From NCBI GenBank assembly GCA_012515495.1, contig JAAYYH010000169.1, positions 1 through 15,514 of the forward strand: a stretch of DNA of 15,514 nucleotides, written 5' to 3'. Position numbers and translations under genes: made by a program. The notes under the pieces are model-generated. The model ran no database searches and was not told where the DNA came from. It saw nothing but the letters and a program-made list of their open reading frames with translations. Each line of letters opens with the position of its first letter. Within the stretch, counting starts at the first letter, position 1. Below, piece by piece: positions 1 to 7,608 of this stretch. This stretch comes from Coriobacteriaceae bacterium (GTDB taxonomy: Bacteria > Actinomycetota > Coriobacteriia > Coriobacteriales > UBA8131).

Positions 1-2
1 AA

Positions 3-1964
3 GCGATCAGTGACCCCTATCGTGATCTACAATGGGCGCTGGATATTATTGGAGCTGATGAAGCGGCGCAGCTACCAATGCCCGATAATCAGATCGAGGT
101 TGCGGTTATCGATACCGGGGTAGACGTTGATCATCCAGACCTGCTCGAGAATCTGGACATGGTGAATGCCCGAGATTTCTCTAACCCATATAATCCCACA
201 ATTCTTACTTCAGATGTCTCATATATCAACGGAAAAGGTGGGCACGGTACCCATGTGGCCGGCATCATCGCTGCTGTCGCGCAAAATGGAGAGGGTGTTT
301 CTGGAGCGGCTGTCAATAATCGAGTGACAGTCTTGCCGATAAACGTTTTCTATCCTGATCCGAATAACAACACAAAAGTCGTAGCGGATACCCTGAGCGT
401 GGTCGCAGCCTATCAATACCTCCTGAGTCTTGATCTGCCTGATCTCAAGGTCATCAACCTCAGTCTGGGCGGTAGCAGTCAAGACATGGCTTTGAAGAAC
501 GTGATCGAGCAGGCCAAAGCTGCTGGTATGCTCACCGTTTGCGCGGCGGGTAATGATAATTCGAGCCTGCCGTTCTATCCTTCAGACTTTGAGGCGGTTG
601 TATCGGTAACAGCGACGACTATCAGTGATGAGCGAGCGCCGTATAGTAGTTATAATCGTTATAAAGACATCTCAGCACCAGGCGGGAGAAAAGCATTCGA
701 ATCAGAAACGACACTGCTGGAAGACTACGAGCTGGGAGTTATGAGTACAGTTCCCAATGATGCATACGGCCTGATGATAGGCACTTCGATGGCTGCGCCG
801 TATGTATCTGCCGCAGCCGCGCTTGTCTACTGCGCAGATCCGTTACTGACCACCGAACAGGTAAAGGATATCCTTTATGACACATCAGTTGATCTTGGCA
901 GCAGCGGGTGGGATGAATACTTTGGTTGGGGTAGATTGGATCTTGACTCGGCTGTAACTGAGGCTTTACGTCGGGCAACAGGCAGCGTAGTCGATCTTTA
1001 CGGTGACACTCGATACGATACGATGGAACAGATAATCCAGGGTTATGTCGAGGCTAGCCAATTGGAGCCTTCCACATCAGATACCGTGATCATCGCCAGC
1101 GGAGAAGATTATCCCGATGCGTTGGCGGCATCAGGATTAGCTGGTAGGTTCGATGCGCCCATACTCCTGACTCCCGCAAATGAGCTCAGTGATCAGACCG
1201 CGCGCAGTCTTGAGGCATTGGCTCCTACGCGCATTTTGGCACTTGGCGGGGAGGCCGCTCTCAGCACTTTGGTCTTCAATCGGATCCAGCAGGTGGTTCC
1301 AGCGGCAACAGTAACGCGTATAGCCGGTGAAACGCGCATTCAGACCGCTTGGGAGATTTATAGGCAAAGTGAAGATGATCCAATTCCTGAGGCAGAGGCC
1401 TGGGGAGATACAGCCATAGTGACCACGGGATATCAGTTCGCTGACGCGCTGACTATCGCCCCATATGCCTATAGGACTTGTGCCCCAGTTTTCCTCACCC
1501 AGAGGGATGGTAGTCTCAGCTCACAAGTTCAGGCATTGCTGATTTCTGGAGCGTTCAGACGAGTGATATTGATTGGCGGAAGCAACGCGATCCCAGATGT
1601 GGTAGCCAGCTCGATCGAGCAAGCACCCGGCGAAACCGTGGTGTTCAGATGGTGGGGGGACAATCGCTATATGACCAGTGCCGTTGTTGCCAATAACGCG
1701 GTGGAGGAGGGAGTTTTCTCTTGGGAGGGCGTGGGCTTTGCTACCGGCAGGGATTTTCCCGATGCCCTGAGCGCGGCTCCGCTGTTGGGATATCAAGGAT
1801 ATCCTCTACTACTGGTAGATGAGAGTATTAGCGGACGCTATGCCATAAATGAGCTGTTGATGCCCAATCGCCAGGATATCTGGTCGTTGTTATTCTTTGG
1901 TGGCAGTGATGTGTTGCCGGAAGCGCTAAGGGACAGCATCAAAGCGGCTGTCAGCTTGTGGTGA
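3..1964 (+). CDS. Subtilisin-like serine protease with three C-terminal CWB2 repeats (5' end outside window)
   Basis: This is an exported S8-family endopeptidase anchored to the cell wall. The reading frame is open from the window edge; codons before the first ATG (position 78) encode a typical subtilase lead-in (DPYRDLQWALDIIGA), so the true start lies upstream and the ATG at 78 is internal. Counting from that ATG, the catalytic triad is complete: Asp12 in VIDTGVD, His56 in HGTHVAG and Ser237 in GTSMAAP, with the oxyanion Asn159 in AAGND. The protease domain ends near residue 300. Three repeats of about 100 residues follow (about 308-403, 416-510, 526-625), each with an R(Y/I)xT-type start, an FPDAL- or YPDAL-like motif and an (I/L)xGG motif. 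This is the cell-wall-binding repeat 2 pattern, which in clostridia binds secondary wall polymers. The signal peptide and propeptide would be upstream. The substrate is unknown. Convergent with the MFS gene, 71 bases away. Confidence 0.93.
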   Translation, partial: AISDPYRDLQWALDIIGADEAAQLPMPDNQIEVAVIDTGVDVDHPDLLENLDMVNARDFSNPYNPTILTSDVSYINGKGGHGTHVAGIIAAVAQNGEGVSGAAVNNRVTVLPINVFYPDPNNNTKVVADTLSVVAAYQYLLSLDLPDLKVINLSLGGSSQDMALKNVIEQAKAAGMLTVCAAGNDNSSLPFYPSDFEAVVSVTATTISDERAPYSSYNRYKDISAPGGRKAFESETTLLEDYELGVMSTVPNDAYGLMIGTSMAAPYVSAAAALVYCADPLLTTEQVKDILYDTSVDLGSSGWDEYFGWGRLDLDSAVTEALRRATGSVVDLYGDTRYDTMEQIIQGYVEASQLEPSTSDTVIIASGEDYPDALAASGLAGRFDAPILLTPANELSDQTARSLEALAPTRILALGGEAALSTLVFNRIQQVVPAATVTRIAGETRIQTAWEIYRQSEDDPIPEAEAWGDTAIVTTGYQFADALTIAPYAYRTCAPVFLTQRDGSLSSQVQALLISGAFRRVILIGGSNAIPDVVASSIEQAPGETVVFRWWGDNRYMTSAVVANNAVEEGVFSWEGVGFATGRDFPDALSAAPLLGYQGYPLLLVDESISGRYAINELLMPNRQDIWSLLFFGGSDVLPEALRDSIKAAVSLW

Positions 1965-2035
1965 AGACTGAGACATCGGCTATAAGGTTCTGACATCAAA
2001 GCTCTGCTACCAAAATTCTTACGACGAATCGTCAG

Positions 2036-3286
2036 CTAATCTCTCCAGATTCCAACAGGATCCTCCCCTTTGATGCCAAACAGGGGGATATGCGATCTGA
2101 GCAGCATGATCCAGGTCAGGATAGCGATGATTATCGATACGATGATCAGCACTCCTATACCAATGATATAGTTCGACCACGGCAATACTGCCAGTGCCAT
2201 ACCCAATGTGCAAGCAACATTATGGAAGACATTGATCAATGAGGATGTAGCGCCAGCTTCGTCTTGATGTTGAGAGAGCAGGATGTTCGTTGTATAGGGG
2301 CGGATGCAGGATTCGATCATGATGAAGATCAGGATAGTCAGGCAGAAGAACCAGGGAGTCGATTGCCCTACAACCAGCATCGCTACACCAGAGAGCACGG
2401 CCAAGATGAGCATGATAGTGGTAAAGCGTCGAGCGCTGACGAATCTTGATGCCAACAGCCAGATGAATGGTCCTGCCGCAGTGAACAGAGCTGCTGAGGA
2501 GAAGTAGAGACTGTATTCGATCTCACTCAGCCCGAAGAATGTGATGTAGATGTGGGATGCCGCTGCGATGTAGGCCATGAAAGGTAGACTGAACAAGGCG
2601 GTAACAGTGAGGAAGATCGTGAAGCCCCTGTTCTTTGCAACGACAGCGAGTTGTCCGATGCTACCCGCCAAGGTACCTACATAGCGTTCTTTGATGGGGA
2701 GCGTCTCCTGGAACAGGAGAACCAGGGCCAGACAGAGTAAGCCGAAACCGGATAGAACCCAGAAGATCATGCGCCAATTGGAACCCATGAGGATGAAGGC
2801 ACCAGCAAGAGGCGCGATCACCGGTCCAAGCAGAAACATCACCTGGATGGCAGAGAGGGCTAATTCGCGCTTCTCGGGCAAAAAGGTATCTTTGACAATC
2901 GCATTCACTACGGCATTCATCGCTCCGCCACCCAAGGCTTGGATGGCGCGTGCTGTTATCAGCATCTCAATGGTTGTGGAAATGGCGCAGAGAGCACCGG
3001 CGATTGTGAACATGACAGTGCCGAGGAGCAGTATTGGCTTGCGACCGAATTTGTCGCTTAACGGTCCAAAGATCAGCATGCTGATGGTGAAGAAAAGGAA
3101 GTAACCGAAGAGAGTGGCATTCACCGTGGTTGCGTCAGTGTCAAAGAAAGTGGTCATCTGCGGGATAGCAGGAGTATACATATCCAGAGAGATCGGACAG
3201 GCAAGTGATCCTGCAACAAGCAATATGATGAGGCCAATTGGACCCAGATGTTCTTGTGGCTTGCTTAGCCACGCGCCTTTGGGCAT
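2036..3286 (-). CDS. MFS multidrug efflux transporter, Bcr/CflA (DHA1) type
   Basis: This is a predicted 12-helix proton-driven drug exporter of the inner membrane, 416 residues, the usual length for the family. Family marks are a DMYTPAIP motif in the first helix (residues 35-42), as in Bcr/CflA/MdfA proteins, and MFS motif A (GPLSDKFGRKP, residues 74-84) between helices 2 and 3. Long hydrophobic segments continue to the C terminus. The frame is open upstream to another ATG at 3331, but I place the start at 3286: AAGGAG sits 7 bases before that ATG, and the 15 extra residues are not hydrophobic and have no good ribosome-binding site. A good sigma-70-type promoter lies upstream (3338-3365). 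The gene is monocistronic. The exported compound cannot be told from sequence. Confidence 0.9.
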   Translation of the reverse strand: MPKGAWLSKPQEHLGPIGLIILLVAGSLACPISLDMYTPAIPQMTTFFDTDATTVNATLFGYFLFFTISMLIFGPLSDKFGRKPILLLGTVMFTIAGALCAISTTIEMLITARAIQALGGGAMNAVVNAIVKDTFLPEKRELALSAIQVMFLLGPVIAPLAGAFILMGSNWRMIFWVLSGFGLLCLALVLLFQETLPIKERYVGTLAGSIGQLAVVAKNRGFTIFLTVTALFSLPFMAYIAAASHIYITFFGLSEIEYSLYFSSAALFTAAGPFIWLLASRFVSARRFTTIMLILAVLSGVAMLVVGQSTPWFFCLTILIFIMIESCIRPYTTNILLSQHQDEAGATSSLINVFHNVACTLGMALAVLPWSNYIIGIGVLIIVSIIIAILTWIMLLRSHIPLFGIKGEDPVGIWRD

Positions 3287-3337
3287 AGGGTATCTCCTTG
3301 AAGTGGCGAATGTCGACGCATAGTTTGACAAGGTGCT

Positions 3338-3365
3338 ATTCTAGCCAACGATGCTGAGAAGTCAA
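3338..3365 (-). promoter_or_regulatory. Promoter of the MFS gene
   Basis: On the minus strand a -35 box TTGACT (3365-3360) and a -10 box TAGAAT (3343-3338) are separated by 16 bases, about 50 bases upstream of the chosen start codon. The -35 box lies inside the left arm of an inverted repeat shared with the divergent tRNA promoter. Called by consensus match only. Confidence 0.55.
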
Positions 3366-3400
3366 AGATTTTTGAAGTCACAGTCGTTGACACTTCTCAG
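3354..3400. repeat. Inverted repeat carrying two divergent -35 boxes
   Basis: The left arm CTGAGAAGTCAA (3354-3365) is complementary to the right arm TTGA-CA-CTTCTCAG (3387-3400), apart from a 2-base CA insertion. The perfect part is 8 bp (3354-3361 with 3393-3400). Each arm contains the -35 box of the promoter that points away from it, so the two promoters are near mirror images up to the spacer. It could be an operator or the remnant of an inverted promoter duplication. Confidence 0.5.
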
Positions 3401-3414
3401 TTGGGTGGTATCAT
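3387..3414 (+). promoter_or_regulatory. Promoter of tRNA-Arg
   Basis: A consensus TTGACA (3387-3392) is followed after 16 bases by TATCAT (3409-3414). The tRNA starts 24 bases downstream of the -10 box, leaving a short 5' leader for RNase P to remove. Confidence 0.7.
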
Positions 3415-3437
3415 ATTCAGGCTTGTTAAAAGCGCGT

Positions 3438-3514
3438 GCGGCGTTACCTCAGCTGGATAGAGGGACTGACTACGAATCAGTACGTCAGGGGTTCGAATCC
3501 CTTACGCCGCACCA
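3438..3514 (+). tRNA. tRNA-Arg (anticodon ACG), CCA encoded
   Basis: A full cloverleaf can be folded by eye. The acceptor stem is GCGGCGT/ACGCCGC (3438-3444 with 3504-3510). The anticodon stem is ACTGA/TCAGT around loop CTACGAA, with anticodon ACG, normally edited to ICG to read CGU/CGC/CGA. The T arm is AGGGG-TTCGAAT-CCCTT. The discriminator A (3511) is followed by an encoded CCA (3512-3514). The length of 77 bases is normal. The end lies only 16 bases from the convergent U32 gene stop, and no clear U-tailed terminator hairpin separates them. Confidence 0.95.
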
Positions 3515-3530
3515 CACCTTCTTTTGTAAA

Positions 3531-5084
3531 TCACCTGCATTCAAATTCATAGACTATTGCTTGCCCGTCAAAGAGCTCTTCAAGAGTAGCGCGTGCTGTG
3601 GGCTCGAGCGCGGACGGGCTGTTCCAATGGCGGATGAGTTCTGGTGACGGAGGAGCATAGGAAAGCAGACGAGGTTCACCACTAGGGCCACAGACGATAC
3701 GAGATGGATTCTTTTGGGGATCAAGGAAGACAGCGATGGCCGAAGTGTCATCGATTCGGGCAAGAAGAGAGCCTATCGTCAATGTGAAGGGCATTTTTGT
3801 ACAGCCTTCGTCTCTGCTGTCCAAGGCAATCGGCGCAAGTCCAGCGTACTCCACAACACGCTCCACGACCTGACAAAATGATCCGAGGTCGTTCACACAA
3901 AGGTGCGTATCAGGGCTACAGGTAGAATAGAGTAGCTCGACCAGATCGGATAAAGCCCCAAGACGTATCTGCGACAGGGGTGGGATGACGATTGTCAAAG
4001 GAGTTGGTAACGACGCGACCCAGTCCCAGGATGATAGTAAATCATCAAGTGTTTCGGGGTTGGTCTCGCTGCCTACCATCAATCGCCTGTATCCTGCCGA
4101 TGGAGCCATTTCCCCGTACTTCAACCACAATAGTCCCTCCTCGGTCACCATTCGTCGTGGCTCGATAGCATCACGTCGTTGCGTCGATTCACCGTAATAG
4201 CATTGACAGGGGTGGGCGAAAGTCCTCTGGTAAAGAATTTCACGCTTCGTGTCATCAGGGAGGATCATCGCCTTTTTGAGGAAGCGTAGAGCCTGTACTC
4301 GATTAACCAAAGGGCGTCCGCGTCCACCGATCTTGGCGTAATCGACGCCAGCGGCCTCAAATTGCGGAAGATGGCAGGCTGCGCAAGGATCAATTTGTAG
4401 ATAATCCTGATCTTTACCTAAGCAAGCATGTGTTTTGAAGGTTGTATCGAATGTCTGGAGTGGCTCGATTGTTTGGTTGGCCAGAGTCCCTTCCCAATCG
4501 ATTCTGGCAATGCCGTGGTAGTGGCGACAATAACCGTCGATGAAAGGACACTTGTCAAAGAAGGCCATGATCTCAGCTTCAAGGCCGCCAAAGGGCTGAA
4601 GCAGCAGACGGGCATCGTTTGGTGTCGAAAAGCGCGGCAGCACGATTCTGGTGATTCCCAGACGTAGATAGCTGGCAATGGTGGGGATGTTGTCTGCGAC
4701 TGCCAGAAGCGAGAGGCAACGCCTAAGATCTGTGATGTTGCGCAGGCGACCGAGCAAACCGATGTCCGAGACGATGATCCCCGTACCACCCATACTCTCG
4801 AAATCCAAGCAAAGATCGGTGAGGTAGTCTAACTGCGGTTCGGTATAGCGGGTGTTCACAGTGAGATAGACGGGGATCTGTAGCTCATCAGCACGGGCGA
4901 CAGTTTGGGCCAATTGCGCGCGCGTTGAAAGATTGGCAGCGCCCTGACGGCGGTTCGCGCTGTCGTGGTCACCGTATCGGCTGCGCCACCAGTCCTCGAT
5001 GATACCGCAGTACAGTTCGTCAGCACCGGCCTTAATCAGGGCTTCAACCTCATCGGGTGCGCAAAGCGGGGCTACGAGTCTCAT
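3531..5084 (-). CDS. U32-family (UbiU/TrhP-like) Fe-S protein, last gene of the RiPP operon
   Basis: This 517-residue protein belongs to the 'peptidase U32' family. Characterised relatives (UbiU/UbiV, TrhP, RlhA) carry a 4Fe-4S cluster and support hydroxylation of quinones or RNA; protease activity is mostly unproven. The N terminus (MRLVAPLCAP, then KAGADELYCG at residues 18-27) is the classic first strand and helix of the U32 TIM barrel. Candidate cluster ligands are Cys179 and Cys186 (KCPFIDGYC, with the C-x6-C spacing of UbiU), Cys221, and Cys234 or Cys237 (DPCAAC). The second half (about 330-500) looks like another barrel-type region, with VNDLG (397-401) and IGSLL (437-441) motifs seen in U32 relatives. 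The start overlaps the upstream radical SAM stop in an ATGA, and GGAG lies 6 bases upstream. A role in modifying the cluster's peptide, for example O2-independent hydroxylation or trimming, is inferred from context only. Confidence 0.82.
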   Translation of the reverse strand: MRLVAPLCAPDEVEALIKAGADELYCGIIEDWWRSRYGDHDSANRRQGAANLSTRAQLAQTVARADELQIPVYLTVNTRYTEPQLDYLTDLCLDFESMGGTGIIVSDIGLLGRLRNITDLRRCLSLLAVADNIPTIASYLRLGITRIVLPRFSTPNDARLLLQPFGGLEAEIMAFFDKCPFIDGYCRHYHGIARIDWEGTLANQTIEPLQTFDTTFKTHACLGKDQDYLQIDPCAACHLPQFEAAGVDYAKIGGRGRPLVNRVQALRFLKKAMILPDDTKREILYQRTFAHPCQCYYGESTQRRDAIEPRRMVTEEGLLWLKYGEMAPSAGYRRLMVGSETNPETLDDLLSSWDWVASLPTPLTIVIPPLSQIRLGALSDLVELLYSTCSPDTHLCVNDLGSFCQVVERVVEYAGLAPIALDSRDEGCTKMPFTLTIGSLLARIDDTSAIAVFLDPQKNPSRIVCGPSGEPRLLSYAPPSPELIRHWNSPSALEPTARATLEELFDGQAIVYEFECR

Positions 5085-6724
5085 TGTTCTCTCCGACGAG
5101 ATGAGCGGCTCGCGGGTCTATTGGCGGACGGGTTATCAGCAGATTGTTTTGACGGTCTATTCCTCATAGGCAACGCCGTCTGCCTAATCTGTGTTATGCG
5201 TTGCGAGAGTTTTGCGGCGATACGGTGGAGGTCTTGCGGGAACTCATCATGGACGAAGCTGCGGTAGGAGATTCGATCGCATTCGGCGAGGACAGCGTCA
5301 AGTGCCTCGATGAGGGTACGTTCGCCAGTCAGATGAGCCTGTGCGGCAAGCCAGGGAGACAACACGGCTCCTTCTTTCCAGGCATCATAGACAGGACGCA
5401 GTTTGTTTGACAGTTGCTGATAGAAGCGCTCTGATTCTGCGGACATCGGCTCCCAACAAGCAGCGTGACTAACCTGCTTTGCGGCTAAGCCCCGTTCGTG
5501 TAGGCGGCTGCCCGGGAAAAGCACCATGCGACTCTCGGCCACCTTTGGGCAATAAAGGCCCATCTCCCAGAGTCGTTTGGCTTCGATTCGGGCATCTTCC
5601 ACACTGGTGCCGCTGTGCCAGAGGATATAGCCGATGTGAGCACTGATGCCTGCCTTCTTCAGCGCGGAGAAGACCTCTGGCAGTTTATCTGTCGCATACG
5701 ACTTGTTCCAGTCTTCAAGGGTCTGTGGGCACAGGGACTCCACTCCTAAAAAGACTCGCGTGAAGCCACCTTTTCGTAGTTCTGCCAACCTTTCTGGGAG
5801 TCGATCCTGTTCCAGCAGGTCAGCCGCGCGCAGTTGCAGAGCATAGGCGATGCGCAATCCGCGTCTCTTCAACTCCAGATCAAGTGCTTCGATGCGAGAT
5901 AATGGACCAAAGTCGTCATCGACGAAGTTGAATATCGGCAGTAATCCAGATTCTGCGGCGTGGGCACTCAGCAAGGCTATCTCGTCAACAACCAAAGGAA
6001 GGCTTCTTCCCTGCCATCGACGGTAAGGAGAAGGCAGTTTCGGCGTAGCGCAGAAACTGCAGGAACCATGACAGCCGCGTGAGCTCTGCAGGCTGATAGC
6101 GCAGCCCAATGCCAGGTAACGTTCGAGATCGGGGCGCGAAGCGATAGCCCATCCATCGGGAGTGAGATGGATATCCTTGGGGCTATCTGATTTGTCAGGA
6201 AGACTCCGCGCGTCAAACCTCTCCGCATCGCATTTCTCCGACTCAAACCTTGGGGTCTTCACCACACCCTCGGCCATCACTGCTCTGAACGTTTCTAAGA
6301 GCGGGATCTCTCCCTCGCACGACACTAGCTGGACCTCCGCGGGGAAGCGTCTCTGCGCCGAATCGAGTGCGGTGGTTACAAACAGCCCACCAACGATGAA
6401 GTGTGCTCGCGGATAGAACGTCTTCAGCCGACTGATGAGGCGCAGGGAGTCGGGTACGTCTTCAGCCGTCATGACGCTCAGACCAATAATGTCGGGTGGG
6501 GCAGTCACAGGGAAAGCGCGCGTGAAATCATCCCAGAATGAAAAGCTGTTCTCGTCAGCAAGTCCAAAGAGACGCTCTTGTTGATATAAACGTCTATCGA
6601 ACAGTCGTACCTCTTCGTCGGTGTTTGCCTTGAGGAAGCCAGCCAAACGTTCTATACCTAATGGTTCCTGGAATTCGGATTCGTCACCCTCATACAACGG
6701 GCGTATCAGAGCGACCGTGGGCAC
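5081..6724 (-). CDS. Radical SAM enzyme with N-terminal B12-binding-type domain
   Basis: This 547-residue protein has the layout of cobalamin-dependent radical SAM enzymes. Residues 1-150 resemble the Rossmann-like B12-binding domain (VALIRPL at the start, DIIGLSVMT at 78-86, FIVGGLFVT at 109-117, CEGEIPLL at 136-143). No DxHxxG cobalamin-ligand motif is evident, which is common in this class. The radical SAM core follows, with CxxxCxxC at Cys218, Cys222 and Cys225, and later strands such as FNFVDDDFG (265-273) and GVES (327-330). The basic, Ser/Arg-rich tail (about 520-547) looks disordered. Translation starts at GTG; the ribosome-binding site TAGGAG contains the stop codon of the upstream lipoprotein gene, 8 bases away, so the two are probably coupled. 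Related enzymes methylate unactivated carbons or do other radical chemistry. The target here is not known; a peptide is the contextual guess. Confidence 0.88.
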   Translation of the reverse strand: MPTVALIRPLYEGDESEFQEPLGIERLAGFLKANTDEEVRLFDRRLYQQERLFGLADENSFSFWDDFTRAFPVTAPPDIIGLSVMTAEDVPDSLRLISRLKTFYPRAHFIVGGLFVTTALDSAQRRFPAEVQLVSCEGEIPLLETFRAVMAEGVVKTPRFESEKCDAERFDARSLPDKSDSPKDIHLTPDGWAIASRPDLERYLALGCAISLQSSRGCHGSCSFCATPKLPSPYRRWQGRSLPLVVDEIALLSAHAAESGLLPIFNFVDDDFGPLSRIEALDLELKRRGLRIAYALQLRAADLLEQDRLPERLAELRKGGFTRVFLGVESLCPQTLEDWNKSYATDKLPEVFSALKKAGISAHIGYILWHSGTSVEDARIEAKRLWEMGLYCPKVAESRMVLFPGSRLHERGLAAKQVSHAACWEPMSAESERFYQQLSNKLRPVYDAWKEGAVLSPWLAAQAHLTGERTLIEALDAVLAECDRISYRSFVHDEFPQDLHRIAAKLSQRITQIRQTALPMRNRPSKQSADNPSANRPASRSSRRREQ

Positions 6725-6732
6725 GAGCGCTC

Positions 6733-7596
6733 CTAGGAGCCCGATTTGGATACGTCGAGACCATTGAGTTTGGCGGCACCTTGGAGATAGGTGAGCAGTG
6801 CCTTGGCATCCGGATCGCTGGATTGATATAGCGAAAGATTGACGACCTGACTGAGGACGTTCTCATATTCAAATGCGATGTCACTGTCAGAACCGATCTC
6901 GAAATCAACGACGGAGCAGGTGAAATTGTAGTCGTAGGCAGAACTGAAGCTTCCAGCGCCGACATAGGACGACACAGTGTCTCGAACCAGTGCTTCCCGT
7001 ACCGATGGGTTACCAAGTTCCATCAACATCGCGGTGAGCTCCTCTTCAGTGATGTTCGGATGGAAGCCGCAGGCATCACCTGCGACTTGGACATTGAGCA
7101 GGCAACCGAGTTCCTCAGGATAGAGCAGAACGGTTTTCAGGGCCTGGATCATCGCCTCTTCATTCTTTTCTTGTTGCAGGAGGGCGAGTGTCCGATTGTT
7201 ATTGGCACCAAAATGCGTTGGCAAGTCGCCGAGTACCGTATTGTAATAGTCCTCAGCTTCCAGGTAATCACCCTTGCGGTAGGAGTCGTTGCCATCGCTG
7301 AACATGGCGTTGTAGAATCCAGCGGCGGTGTTATCCTGGATATTCAATAGATCGTCAGCTTCGGGTGCGAAAGTGCGAGCATCGTCTGCTGCAATCATCG
7401 CCTCTTCGATAAAGAACCTGAACTCATCCGCCTCCTTGCTCACTCTGGCTTGCCACACAGTGTCGGCTACAACCTCATCTGTGGTTTTCGCTCCACTTGG
7501 ATTCGCGGTCTTACTGTCGCAGGCAACAAGTAGCGTTAGGGAACAGATGGCAATGACGCAGATCATCGATATGAGCGCTATCCGACGAGCTTTCAT
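6733..7596 (-). CDS. TPR-like lipoprotein of the RiPP operon
   Basis: This 287-residue protein begins with a lipoprotein signal: MKARR, a hydrophobic stretch (about 6-23) and the lipobox LVAC with Cys26 as the lipid-modified residue. The mature part opens with a Ser/Thr/Gly-rich linker. Residues about 97-160 read as tetratricopeptide-type helix pairs (GNDSYRKGDYLEAEDYYNTV, then NNNRTLALLQQEKNEEAM). The rest is not recognised and contains Cys165, Cys176 and Cys227. It should sit on the outer face of the membrane. The start has an ideal AAGGAGG, 7 bases upstream, which overlaps the stop codon of the Cys-rich precursor gene (12-base gap), so expression is probably tied to the peptide. It may be a docking, assembly or protection partner for the exported product; nothing in the sequence decides between these. 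Confidence 0.8.
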   Translation of the reverse strand: MKARRIALISMICVIAICSLTLLVACDSKTANPSGAKTTDEVVADTVWQARVSKEADEFRFFIEEAMIAADDARTFAPEADDLLNIQDNTAAGFYNAMFSDGNDSYRKGDYLEAEDYYNTVLGDLPTHFGANNNRTLALLQQEKNEEAMIQALKTVLLYPEELGCLLNVQVAGDACGFHPNITEEELTAMLMELGNPSVREALVRDTVSSYVGAGSFSSAYDYNFTCSVVDFEIGSDSDIAFEYENVLSQVVNLSLYQSSDPDAKALLTYLQGAAKLNGLDVSKSGS

Positions 7597-7608
7597 CTCA
7601 GTGCCTCC

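Noticed and set aside
1965..2035. Terminator between the convergent protease and MFS genes
   Set aside because: The only dyad (GACGA-A-TCGTC) has a one-base centre and cannot form a hairpin, and no U-run follows.
2691..3104. 137-residue plus-strand open frame inside the MFS gene
   Set aside because: It is antisense to a clearly conserved transporter, has no ribosome-binding site or recognisable motif, and is rich in Met/Arg/Ala as expected of a shadow frame.
3438..3514. tRNA-Arg as an integration site for a genomic island
   Set aside because: No integrase gene or second copy of the tRNA 3' end is found in the window, and the tRNA is complete with its own promoter.
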